Origin: 2-01-FULL-41-14 sp046317875
Lineage (GTDB): Bacteria > Pseudomonadota > Alphaproteobacteria > UBA7879 > UBA5542
DNA length: 64,000 bases
Direction: 5' to 3'
NCBI GenBank assembly: GCA_046317875.1
Contig: JBKCVN010000026.1
Coordinates: 1-64,000, forward strand
Shown: in pieces, positions 24,215 through 32,400 of the stretch
How positions within the stretch are numbered: the first letter of the stretch is position 1
How the letters are laid out: each line of letters opens with the position of its first letter
Notes under the pieces: generated by a model
The model's database searches: none
Seen by the model: the letters and a program-made list of their open reading frames with translations, nothing else
Told to the model about the DNA's origin: nothing
Made by a program: the position numbers and the translations under genes

Positions 24215-25711
24215 TCATTCCTTATTTGATAATTTTTGGCTTAAAAGATCGTTTACCACGGCAGGATTAGCCTTGCCTTTTGTTTCTTTCATGACTTGTC
24301 CCACAAAGAACACAAAAAGTTTGTCTTTCCCCGATTTGTATTGAGCCACCATATCTGGGTTGTTGTCCAAAACCGTTTGGATAATCCGTTCCAGGGCCCC
24401 CGTATCCGTAATTTGTTGCAATCCTTTTTCAGAGACAATGGATTGCGGAGATTTGGATGATGACCATGCATCAGCAAATACTTCCTTGGCAATGCGCCCA
24501 GAAATAACATCTTTTTGAATCAGATTCACCAAGTCGGCCAGATGTTCAGCCGACACGGGGGTATCATGAATGGATTTATTTTCTTTGTTCAACAAAGCAA
24601 AAAAATCGCCGGATAGCCAATTGGAAATTAGTTTGGCAGACTGGAGGTCTTTATTTTTCTGCCACCCTTCGGTATGATTTACCGCTTTTTCATAAAAATC
24701 AGCGATGTCACTATCTTCTACCAATAGATCTGCATCATAAGGGGTAAGCCCATATTCCGCCATAAAACGGGATTTCTTTTGATCAGGCAATTCGGGCAGA
24801 TTTCTTTTAATGCTGTCTAGGTAGTCATCCGTCAAAATCACAGGCAACAGATCTGGGTCTGGGAAATAGCGATAATCCATGGCCGTTTCTTTCGAGCGCA
24901 TGGAGCGGGTTTCCCCCCGGTTAGGGTCGTATAACCGTGTTTCCTGAACCAACGTTCCGCCTTCTTCCAAAATTTCAGCTTGGCGCCGGGCCTCATATTC
25001 GATGGCTTGGCCAATGTAGCGGATCGAGTTCACGTTTTTAACCTCGGCCCGGCATCCCCAGGGTTCACCTGGGCGATTCACCGAAATGTTGACGTCTGCG
25101 CGCATGCTGCCTTCATCCATATTTCCATCGCTGGTGCCCAAATAGCGCAGGATCAGTCGCAGCTTTTTCATAAAGGCCATGGCATGTTCGGGGGTGCTCA
25201 TGTCGGGGCAGCTGACGATTTCCATCAAGGCGGTTCCCGACCGATTGAGGTCGATACACGTTTTTTTAGGATGCAAATCATGGATGCTTTTGCCAGCATC
25301 TTGTTCCAGGTGGATGCGCTCGATCCGCACACGGTGGGTGGCCCCGTCCTGCAGGTCTAGATCTAAATACCCTTCCCCTACGATGGGGTGATACAACTGG
25401 CTGATTTGATAGCCTTGGGGCAAGTCAGCATAAAAATAATTCTTCCGGTCAAACATGGAAAATTTATTAATTTTTGCATTAATCCCATAGCCCGTTTTGA
25501 TGGCTTGCTCGATACACTTTTTATTCAGGACTGGCAACATCCCCGGCATGGCGGCGTCCACCAATGACACTTTGCTGTTAGGGTCGGCGGCAAATGATGT
25601 GGGGGCCGAGGAAAATAATTTAGAGGCGGAGGTAACCTGAGCATGGACTTCCAGCCCGATGACCACATTCCACGGACCAGATTTTGTATGGAGCCAATAA
25701 TTATGTGACAT
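24215..25711 (-). CDS. gatB: Asp-tRNA(Asn)/Glu-tRNA(Gln) amidotransferase subunit B
   Basis: GatB phosphorylates the misacylated aminoacyl-tRNA and receives ammonia from GatA. It has GLEVHAQV near residue 20, the cradle segments KNYFYADLPQGYQIS and ERIHLEQDAGKS, DLNRSGTALMEIVS, and the C-terminal YqeY-like tail domain. 498 residues. The ATG overlaps the gatA stop by one base (TAATG). Presence of gatCAB implies indirect charging of at least one of Gln and Asn tRNAs. Confidence 0.96.
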   Translation of the reverse strand: MSHNYWLHTKSGPWNVVIGLEVHAQVTSASKLFSSAPTSFAADPNSKVSLVDAAMPGMLPVLNKKCIEQAIKTGYGINAKINKFSMFDRKNYFYADLPQGYQISQLYHPIVGEGYLDLDLQDGATHRVRIERIHLEQDAGKSIHDLHPKKTCIDLNRSGTALMEIVSCPDMSTPEHAMAFMKKLRLILRYLGTSDGNMDEGSMRADVNISVNRPGEPWGCRAEVKNVNSIRYIGQAIEYEARRQAEILEEGGTLVQETRLYDPNRGETRSMRSKETAMDYRYFPDPDLLPVILTDDYLDSIKRNLPELPDQKKSRFMAEYGLTPYDADLLVEDSDIADFYEKAVNHTEGWQKNKDLQSAKLISNWLSGDFFALLNKENKSIHDTPVSAEHLADLVNLIQKDVISGRIAKEVFADAWSSSKSPQSIVSEKGLQQITDTGALERIIQTVLDNNPDMVAQYKSGKDKLFVFFVGQVMKETKGKANPAVVNDLLSQKLSNKE

Positions 25712-27183
25712 TAGAGAGCCTCGATAATCGGATGTTTGAACTGAGCCGCCGTTTCAAGGGCAAAAGCGGCATTAAAAAGTCGATCTTCGCTGAGCATTGG
25801 ACCCAGCAACTGCATACCTAAGGGCAGTCCTTTTTCCGAAAAGCCCACGGGGACAGAAATGGCGGGGATTCCCGCAAGGTTAGCCGCCACAGTGAAAACG
25901 TCTTCCAAATACATGGCCAAGGGGTCCATGGACGGATCATTTAAAGCAAACGCATCCGAGGCCGTGGTGGGGGTTAGAATAAAGTCTACTTTTTGGAAAG
26001 CGGATTGGAAATCATTTAAAATTTTCCGACGCACTTTTTGGGCCCGAAGGTAATAGTCTTCATAACATCCAGCGGATAGGGCATGGGTCCCAATCATGAT
26101 GCGGCGTTTGACTTCATCCCCAAAGCCGGCGGTGCGGCTTCTTTCATACATTTCGTCCAGGGTTTGACCCTCGACCCGAAGGCCATAGCGAACACCATCG
26201 TACCGCGCCAGGTTCGAGGAAGCTTCAGCGGGGTTAACAATATAGTATACCGCCAGGCCATATTCGGTATGCGGCAAGGAAATATCAACAATTTCAGCGC
26301 CCATTTCTTTGAACCATGTGGCCGATTGTTGCCATAGACGGGCAATGTCAGGGTGGAGACCATCGAGATTGTATTCCTTAGGAATTCCAATTTTTAATCC
26401 CTTTACGTTGCCAGTTAAGGACTGTGTGTACTGGGGAACCGCATGGGGAAGACAGGTGGAATCCTTCGGGTCATGACCGGCCATATGCTCGAGCACAAGA
26501 GCTGCGTCCCTGACGGTGCGGGCCATGGGCCCGGCGTGATCTAAAGAAGAAGCAAAAGCTATAATGCCATAGCGTGAACACCGTCCATAGGTGGGTTTAA
26601 TGCCCACAATACCGCAGTGACTGGCAGGCTGACGAATGGATCCCCCCGTATCGGTTCCCAGAGCCACCAACGAAGAACCAGCCGCCACCGAGGCGCTGGA
26701 CCCACCCGAGGAGCCCCCAGGGGTTAAATCCGTATCATCATTTTTTCTTTTCAAGGGATTAATACTGGGGCCAAAACAGCTGGTCAGAGTGGATGACCCC
26801 ATGGCAAATTCATCCAGGTTCGTTTTGCCCAGTGAAATGGCGCCCGCTTGGTTTAATTTATGGGTAACGGTGGATTCATATGTGGGAATAAAATTTTCTA
26901 GTATTTTCGAGCAAATGGTGGTGCGAATATCTTTGGTACAGAAAATATCTTTGGTGGCCAAAGGGAGGCCTTCCAAAGGGCGAGCTTCGCCTTTTGCATA
27001 GCGTTTGTCCGATTCTTTGGCTTGTTCACGAGCCTGTTCGAATGTATCCAAAACATAGGCATTCAGATGAAAGGTTTCTTCTGCTCGTTGAATATAGGTA
27101 TTGATTACCTCGGAGGTACTTATTTCTTTTTTGACCAGCTTCTGCCGAAGGTGATGAAAGTCTAATTTTAATAGGGATACCAT
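25711..27183 (-). CDS. gatA: Aspartyl/glutamyl-tRNA amidotransferase subunit A
   Basis: Amidase-signature enzyme that releases ammonia from glutamine. The Ser-cisSer-Lys triad is visible: Lys in ATKDIF (about 78), and the Ser pair in TPGGSSGGSSASVAAG (about 155-170) with GTDTGGSIRQPASHCG. 490 residues. It lies 14 bases after gatC. Confidence 0.96.
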   Translation of the reverse strand: MVSLLKLDFHHLRQKLVKKEISTSEVINTYIQRAEETFHLNAYVLDTFEQAREQAKESDKRYAKGEARPLEGLPLATKDIFCTKDIRTTICSKILENFIPTYESTVTHKLNQAGAISLGKTNLDEFAMGSSTLTSCFGPSINPLKRKNDDTDLTPGGSSGGSSASVAAGSSLVALGTDTGGSIRQPASHCGIVGIKPTYGRCSRYGIIAFASSLDHAGPMARTVRDAALVLEHMAGHDPKDSTCLPHAVPQYTQSLTGNVKGLKIGIPKEYNLDGLHPDIARLWQQSATWFKEMGAEIVDISLPHTEYGLAVYYIVNPAEASSNLARYDGVRYGLRVEGQTLDEMYERSRTAGFGDEVKRRIMIGTHALSAGCYEDYYLRAQKVRRKILNDFQSAFQKVDFILTPTTASDAFALNDPSMDPLAMYLEDVFTVAANLAGIPAISVPVGFSEKGLPLGMQLLGPMLSEDRLFNAAFALETAAQFKHPIIEAL

Positions 27184-27197
27184 AGATAAAGCCTTTA

Positions 27198-27494
27198 TTA
27201 TTCTACAACTTTGGGAACAAGGAAGAAGCCGTAATCCTGATCGGGGGAATTAGCCAGCACGTCTTCTTTTGAATTTTCCAGGTGGGCGATGTCTTCCCGC
27301 AGGGGAGTTTGGGGGATAAGATCCACCACAGGGTTGGCTAGGGGTTGGGTGTCTGAGATATCAACTTTTTTTAATTGATCAATCCAGTCAAAGACTTTGG
27401 ATAAGCCAATCGTAATTTCTTCCACTTTATCTTCAGACATCTTAAGCTGGGCCAGCTTTTCAATCCGAATAATTTGTTCTTTCTTCAGCGACAT
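27198..27494 (-). CDS. gatC: Aspartyl/glutamyl-tRNA amidotransferase subunit C
   Basis: The small belt subunit that holds GatA and GatB together. It shows IEKLAQLKMSEDKVEEI and the closing LREDIAHLE...DYGFFLVPKVVE type end. ATG at 27494 (MSLKKEQII) has GGAG five bases upstream and is preferred over the longer frame from 27524. About 98 residues, normal. First gene of gatC-gatA-gatB. Confidence 0.94.
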   Translation of the reverse strand: MSLKKEQIIRIEKLAQLKMSEDKVEEITIGLSKVFDWIDQLKKVDISDTQPLANPVVDLIPQTPLREDIAHLENSKEDVLANSPDQDYGFFLVPKVVE

Positions 27495-27637
27495 TGAAAC
27501 TCCGAAAATTAATGACCAGACCATACAACAGAGTGCGTTTCATGTCTAGTTTCTATCATGCACGAGTTCTTATTATTCAAGGCTTGGGGCGTAAAATCCT
27601 TAGTTAGGCTCTGCACAATCTGTGCTTAATGATGTGT

Positions 27638-27666
27638 TTGACATTGTTCTTTAATTAGATTAGACG
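27638..27666 (+). promoter_or_regulatory. Sigma-70-type promoter for the Sel1 lipoprotein gene
   Basis: TTGACA (27638-27643), a 17-base spacer and TAGACG (27661-27666). A start near 27673 would lie 12 bases before the TTG at 27685, which begins the signal-peptide frame. Confidence 0.55.
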
Positions 27667-27684
27667 GGACATACTAATTACACC

Positions 27685-28438
27685 TTGAAAATTTTGGGGA
27701 GACTAATCTTTATTTTATGCATTAATTCTTTTATTAATCCCTATTCTAATGGGGTGTTCTGGAGAAAAAAGAAGACCCTGTTTCTTAGAGGTGCAGAAAG
27801 ATCAAAGAGGGTTTTCTTATCATTCAAGATCTATGGATTGGCACAATATCTCTTTAAATCAGGGGTATGCGGCTCCGAAATATGATTCTGGGCCCCGTTA
27901 TGATGAACTGAATGTTTCCCCAGGTGATCTTATAGATGTAAAGCTGTTACAAGAAAAAGCCCAACAGGGGGATGCACAAGCTCAGTATAATTTAGGTGTA
28001 TTTTATGATTGGGGGCATGAATCAGATCCGTCTAAGGCCATGGAATGGTTCAAAAAAGCTAGGGAAAAAGGACACATTTTAGCCCAATTTAATTTAGGGT
28101 GTATCTATGCCAACAGGCAAAGCTCTCGAAAGGAGATGGATCAAAAGAACCGTGTAAGGGCCATGAAATGGTTCAAAAAAGACGCAATTCAAGAATATCA
28201 AGAAGCACAGTATAATCTTGGCATGGCCTATGTAATAGGTCATGGAGTTGTAAAAGACCATTCCAAGGCTAAGATATGGCTTCAGAAAGCCGCAGATCAA
28301 GGGCACATTATCTCAAAGTATAATCTTGGGGTTATGTATGCTAATAGGTTGGGGGGTAAAAAAGATCAGGTCAGATCTTTAAAATTATTTTGGGAGGTTG
28401 CTCTAGAAGGTTTAGAGGGCTTTGCCAAAGCCCCTTAA
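27685..28438 (+). pseudogene. Sel1-repeat lipoprotein with an apparent frameshift in its signal peptide
   Basis: The long frame starts at ATG 27749 (MGCSGEKRRP) and holds five or so Sel1-like repeats (AQYNLGVFYDWG, AQFNLGCIYANR, AQYNLGMAYVIG, SKYNLGVMYANR) to residue 229. Upstream in the same frame the residues FYALILLLIPILMGC form a good lipoprotein signal with a lipobox before Cys, but no start codon is found. A TTG at 27685 opens MKILGRLIFILC in another frame right behind a promoter. One base gained or lost in the T-rich stretch around 27705-27725 would join the two into a normal lipoprotein. If not read through, translation from 27749 would give a cytosolic protein. Sel1 proteins mediate protein contacts and are common in host-associated bacteria. 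The protein ends GFAKAP, shorter than its neighbour. Confidence 0.6.
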
Positions 28439-28646
28439 AAGCGATGCTTAGATGTGCTTTGGCCGACGGAAGAATAGTTAAAGAGGTGAATCCACAAAAA
28501 TGGATTTCTGGGTTTTCTGATTAAAGCAAGATGTATTTCTTCTTTATATTATTCATATTTATAATTATTTTTGGATTATATTATGTCTCTCACATACTGT
28601 TAGAGAGCATCTTAATGGCTAGTTTTATCGGAAAGTTTTGGAAAAA

Positions 28647-29987
28647 ATGAACCTATTTTATATTTTGATTTTTTTTGTTTTGATTCTTTGTTTGATATTT
28701 ATGTTTAAACGTTCTGTGTTTAAGCCAAACAGTTTGTCTCGGCTTTCAACAAGTGAGTCTGCAACAGGGAATTTTAATAAAATATTTGAATATTTTGAAG
28801 GTGCAGGAATACCACAAGATGAGAAACAAGCTATAGAATCTTTTCGAAAAGGAGTCGAGCAAGGAGATGCTCGAGCACAGACAAATCTTGGAATAGCATA
28901 TAGCCTAGGGGTTAGCGTTAAAAAGGATAGTGCTAAAGCAGTTAAGTTGTTTAAAGACGCAGCACAGCAGGAATATGCAGCTGCTCAGCGTCTTCTAGGA
29001 TTTTCATATCTTATGGGTCAAGGAATTGCTAAGAACAATTTGAAGGCGCTGGAGTGGTATCGTAAAGCCGCTGACCAAGGTGATGCCATTGCACAAGTTG
29101 AATTGGGCAGTATGTATGAGAACGGGCAGGGTGTTCAGATAGACTGTGAAAAAGCTGTAGCATGGTATCAAAAAGCTGCTGACCAAGGATATGCCGATGG
29201 GCAGCGTCTTTTGGGATTTTCATATTTTATGGGTAAAGGGGTTGCCAAGAGTAACTCAAAAGCGATTTTTTGGTATCAAAAGGCAGCAGATCAAGGACAC
29301 TCTATTGCCCAAAACAATTTAGCGTCTATGTATGCTGAGGGCCAAGGGTTTAAACAAGATTTTTTAAAAGCAGCAGAGTTATATAAAAAATCTGCAGAGC
29401 AGGGGAATTCTGTGGCGCAAAACAATCTGGGTTACATGTATAGGGATGGACAAGGAGTCAAGAAAGATCTTGCAAAAGCATTGGAATTTTTTCAAAAAGC
29501 GGCTGATCAAGGATTTTTGTATGCTCAGTATGAGGTTGGAAAAGCCTATTTTATGGGTAAAGGGGTTTTACAGGACAATTTTAAGGCCATAAAATGGTTT
29601 CGTAAAGCAGCTGACCAAGGAGAGTTTCGTGCACAATTTAATCTAGGTTATATATTTATGGTAGGCCATGGTGTGTATGCAAACTGGGCCAAAGGGCTTA
29701 AATGGTATCAAAAAGCAGCTGAACAGGGGCACTCTATGGCCCAGAATAATTTAGGAATCATGCACACATATGGACAAGGGGTAGAAAAAGACTTCTCAAA
29801 AGCGTTTGAATGGTTTCAAAAAGCTGCCCTGCAAGGGCTAGACGAAGCACAATTTAATTTGGGATCTATGTATGACAAGGGGCAAGGAGTCAAGAAAGAC
29901 TTTTCAAGCGCGGTTGAGTGGTATAAGAAAGCTGCAGCACAAGGCCATGCAGGTGCCATTGCTGCTTTAAAAGAAAAAAGTTCTTAA
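28647..29987 (+). CDS. Membrane-anchored Sel1-repeat protein
   Basis: 446 residues from the ATG at 28647 (a TTG at 28638 is also in frame; GGAAA lies just ahead of the ATG). Residues 3-21 form a signal anchor (FYILIFFVLILCLIFMF). From about residue 55 there are ten full 36-residue Sel1 repeats plus partial ends, each of the type AQxxLGxxYxxGxGVxxDxxKAxxWYxKAA. Pairs of repeats (beginning QRLLGFSY) recur, so the array grew by 72-residue duplication. Sel1 solenoids bind proteins; a role outside the inner membrane in envelope or host interaction is inferred. The last four bases overlap the convergent rnd gene. Confidence 0.88.
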   Translation: MNLFYILIFFVLILCLIFMFKRSVFKPNSLSRLSTSESATGNFNKIFEYFEGAGIPQDEKQAIESFRKGVEQGDARAQTNLGIAYSLGVSVKKDSAKAVKLFKDAAQQEYAAAQRLLGFSYLMGQGIAKNNLKALEWYRKAADQGDAIAQVELGSMYENGQGVQIDCEKAVAWYQKAADQGYADGQRLLGFSYFMGKGVAKSNSKAIFWYQKAADQGHSIAQNNLASMYAEGQGFKQDFLKAAELYKKSAEQGNSVAQNNLGYMYRDGQGVKKDLAKALEFFQKAADQGFLYAQYEVGKAYFMGKGVLQDNFKAIKWFRKAADQGEFRAQFNLGYIFMVGHGVYANWAKGLKWYQKAAEQGHSMAQNNLGIMHTYGQGVEKDFSKAFEWFQKAALQGLDEAQFNLGSMYDKGQGVKKDFSSAVEWYKKAAAQGHAGAIAALKEKSS

Positions 29988-31120
29988 CTAATAGATATAT
30001 CCACAAAAACAGGCTGTTGGGTTTTGGGATCAAAGGCCAGGGCCACTTTACCTTCTTTTATTTTTAGGGCCCTTTCCCCGAACAGTGATAGCCTCCACCC
30101 CTGCATAAGGGGAGAGGTGGACGGGTTATGCACAAAATCTTCCAGCCGATCCCGATTGGCAATTAATTTTGGGGCAATTCCATGGGTCTCTGCCTGGGCC
30201 TTTAGGAAAACGGATAAAATATCCATTAGGGTGCCATTGGGTTTCGGACGAAAATCGCCATTTGTTTTAAGCGGCGACGCCTTTTCAGCCGCTTCCATAA
30301 ATGCTGATTGGATTTGGGGGTTGGTAATGCCGTTGGTGGATAAATCTTCGGGGGTCAATTTGGTTTTTGAGGCTAGCTTGACCAAAATTTCATCCTTGAT
30401 CAGATGGGAGCGGGGCACGTTTTGACTTTGAGCATAGCGCTCCCGTACGGCGGCTAATTCTTTGAGCATGCCCAAAAGGGCAGGGGAGGAATGAAAAAAT
30501 GTTTTGATCTTAAGCCAGGCCTTGTCGAAGCTGGTTTGGTACGTATCTGGGTTATTCAGAATATCCAATTCATCTTGGATATATTCAATTTTAGATCCTG
30601 CCCGTTCCACTAGTTTTTCATAAATTTCTTGCAGGTTTTCCACATCGCCCATGGCATAGGTAATTTGTTTGGGGCTAAGCGGGCGCTGGGCCCAATCGGT
30701 GTGTTGTTGGGACTTGTCTACTTTTTTCCCCACAATGCCTTCCGAGAGCTTGTCGTAAGAAATGCTGTCTCCGAACCCACAGACCATGGCCAAAATTTGG
30801 GTATCTGCAATGGGAGAGGGGACCTGGCCCCACATCAGATGAAAGACTTCCAAGTCTTGGCGGGCGGCATGAAAAATCTTAAGAATCTGGCTGTCTAGGA
30901 ATAAGTCCTTCAAGGGCGATAAATCAAGCTTTTGGGGAAGGGGGTCAATAAGTACAATTTGATCATCAAACGCCAGTTGGATCAGACATAACTTTGGCCA
31001 ATAGGTGGTTTTGCGGAAAAATTCCGTATCCACACTAAGGTATTTAGGTCGGGTAGAAAGGATAGTCCCACATAAAGTTTCTAGTTGAGCCTGTTGATCG
31101 ATATAAATAGGTTTCATCAT
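29984..31120 (-). CDS. rnd: Ribonuclease D
   Basis: A 3'-5' exoribonuclease that trims tRNA precursors. DEDD exonuclease domain: SVDTEFFRKTTYWPKL (D-x-E), FHAARQDLEVF (second acidic), and YAMGDVENLQEIYE (final D). An HRDC domain follows (about 205-285; AAVRERYAQSQNVPRSHLIKDEIL in part). 378 residues, normal. Convergent with the Sel1 gene; the ends overlap by four bases. Confidence 0.95.
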   Translation of the reverse strand: MMKPIYIDQQAQLETLCGTILSTRPKYLSVDTEFFRKTTYWPKLCLIQLAFDDQIVLIDPLPQKLDLSPLKDLFLDSQILKIFHAARQDLEVFHLMWGQVPSPIADTQILAMVCGFGDSISYDKLSEGIVGKKVDKSQQHTDWAQRPLSPKQITYAMGDVENLQEIYEKLVERAGSKIEYIQDELDILNNPDTYQTSFDKAWLKIKTFFHSSPALLGMLKELAAVRERYAQSQNVPRSHLIKDEILVKLASKTKLTPEDLSTNGITNPQIQSAFMEAAEKASPLKTNGDFRPKPNGTLMDILSVFLKAQAETHGIAPKLIANRDRLEDFVHNPSTSPLMQGWRLSLFGERALKIKEGKVALAFDPKTQQPVFVDISIS

Positions 31121-31267
31121 TTTTATATATAAGAATATATCATTTTCTGCAATTTTTCTGTATTGAAAGATCCTGTAAGCTTCTTTTTAAATAGCAATAT
31201 ATAAAAAATGACAAAACAAAAAAAATCTGTTAATTCAATCATGTGACTAAATATAAGGAGATTTGTG

Positions 31268-31786
31268 ATGGAATGGATACAAAAGGCACTGCTCGTATTA
31301 ATTGTCTGTATTGGATCGGTTTTTGGAGCGTTCGATGAAGAAAGCGTTGGAGCTTCTAAGCTGGAATCAAAACTCAATCTTGATAGAAAAACTTTTGAAG
31401 ACACATATATCGACCAGGGTAATTCTTTAAAAACGTCATGTGATTATGGAGTGCGAGAGGCTAGAAGCCGTGTGGTTATTGTAACACAGTGGGAAAGTCT
31501 TTTCGGGGTAAAATCAGATCTAGAAGTTAAAATGGCATTGCGCACAGTTTATGAAGCCCATAAAGAAATCCCTGAAGTTGATTTCTTATTTTTCTACATT
31601 GTAGGTTTAGAAAAAAAATCAGGTGCTTATACTCAGATTAAAAATTTGGGAGCAGTCAATGAAGAAGAAGCAGAAACTGTGTCACAGAATTTTGAATTAA
31701 ATATTGATGCTGTGACCCCTAAGAACTTAAGAGATGACCAAGTTTGTCTTTTGCTGCATAAAAGTAAGCTATACGAACAAGAATAG
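31268..31786 (+). CDS. Exported small protein, unknown function
   Basis: 172 residues. Signal peptide EWIQKALLVLIVCIGSVFG, then an acidic mature protein with two Cys (near 57 and 163). AGGAG lies seven bases before the ATG at 31268 (a GTG three bases earlier is possible). No family recognised. Strand pattern VVIVTQ... and VDFLFFYIVGLEK hints at an alpha/beta core. It lies alone before rpoZ. Confidence 0.65.
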   Translation: MEWIQKALLVLIVCIGSVFGAFDEESVGASKLESKLNLDRKTFEDTYIDQGNSLKTSCDYGVREARSRVVIVTQWESLFGVKSDLEVKMALRTVYEAHKEIPEVDFLFFYIVGLEKKSGAYTQIKNLGAVNEEEAETVSQNFELNIDAVTPKNLRDDQVCLLLHKSKLYEQE

Positions 31787-31835
31787 GGAAGCTCAAAAAA
31801 TATCGATGTTTTTTGCCTAAATATGCATTTTTGCA

Positions 31836-31877
31836 AATGCTAGACTTATCTTCTTTTTCGGTATATAGTCTAGCATT
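31836..31877. promoter_or_regulatory. Perfect 11-base inverted repeat upstream of rpoZ
   Basis: AATGCTAGACT (31836-31846) and AGTCTAGCATT (31867-31877) are perfectly complementary across a 20-base loop, 23 bases before the rpoZ ATG. The right arm overlaps TATATA-like sequence that could be a -10 region. It may be an operator or a leader hairpin. It has no T-run, so it is not a standard terminator. Confidence 0.65.
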
Positions 31878-31900
31878 CAGAATTTAGAAAAAGGATTAAA

Positions 31901-32317
31901 ATGGCTCGCGTAACGGTTGAAGATTGTATCACAAAGATTCCAAATCGCTTTGAATTAGTGTTGGTGGCTTCCCAACGGGTTCATGAGATTTCTACAGGTG
32001 CCCCCCTTACATTAGACAAAGATAACGATAAAAACTCGGTTATTGCCCTTCGTGAAATTGCAGAGGGTACGGTTTCCATCGATTCTTTGAAAGAAGGCGT
32101 TGTTCAAGGCTTTCAAACACATGTGGATGCAGATGAAGAAGAACAGATGGCTGTGGAAGCACTTTCTGAGGAAAACAGCTGGTTGACGGGCCAAGAAAGT
32201 GGTAATCTTTCTGAAGAGATTTCGGAAGACGTATTAACCATAGTGGATGATTTAGAAAGTGAAGAACATCAAGCAGAGCCTTCACCTGAAGAGATTCTTG
32301 AAGAATCAGAAGACTAA
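31901..32317 (+). CDS. rpoZ: RNA polymerase omega subunit
   Basis: Omega helps fold and hold beta-prime and forms part of the ppGpp site. It starts ARVTVEDCITKIPNRFELVLVASQRV, the family signature, with KNSVIALREIAEGTVS. At 138 residues it is long, with an acidic C-terminal tail of about 65 residues (rich in Glu and Ser) that goes beyond the usual omega. GGA lies ahead of the ATG. Followed by a terminator, then by rsh, the usual alphaproteobacterial order. Confidence 0.95.
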   Translation: MARVTVEDCITKIPNRFELVLVASQRVHEISTGAPLTLDKDNDKNSVIALREIAEGTVSIDSLKEGVVQGFQTHVDADEEEQMAVEALSEENSWLTGQESGNLSEEISEDVLTIVDDLESEEHQAEPSPEEILEESED

Positions 32318-32342
32318 TTCATTAAACCTTTATCAACAAAGG

Positions 32343-32368
32343 AAAGGACGCCTGCGCGTCCTTTTTTT
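32343..32368 (+). terminator. Rho-independent terminator after rpoZ
   Basis: AAAGGACGC (32343-32351), loop CTGC, GCGTCCTTT (32356-32364) then T-run to 32368. It separates rpoZ from the downstream rsh-parC series, so rsh needs its own promoter or read-through. Confidence 0.93.
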
Positions 32369-32400
32369 ATGGCAACTCAATGCCTTGGGACTTGGGAATC

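Noticed and set aside
28647..29987. CRISPR-like array suggested by regular repeats
   Set aside because: The repeats are coding, 108 bases long, diverged and in frame; they encode Sel1 units.
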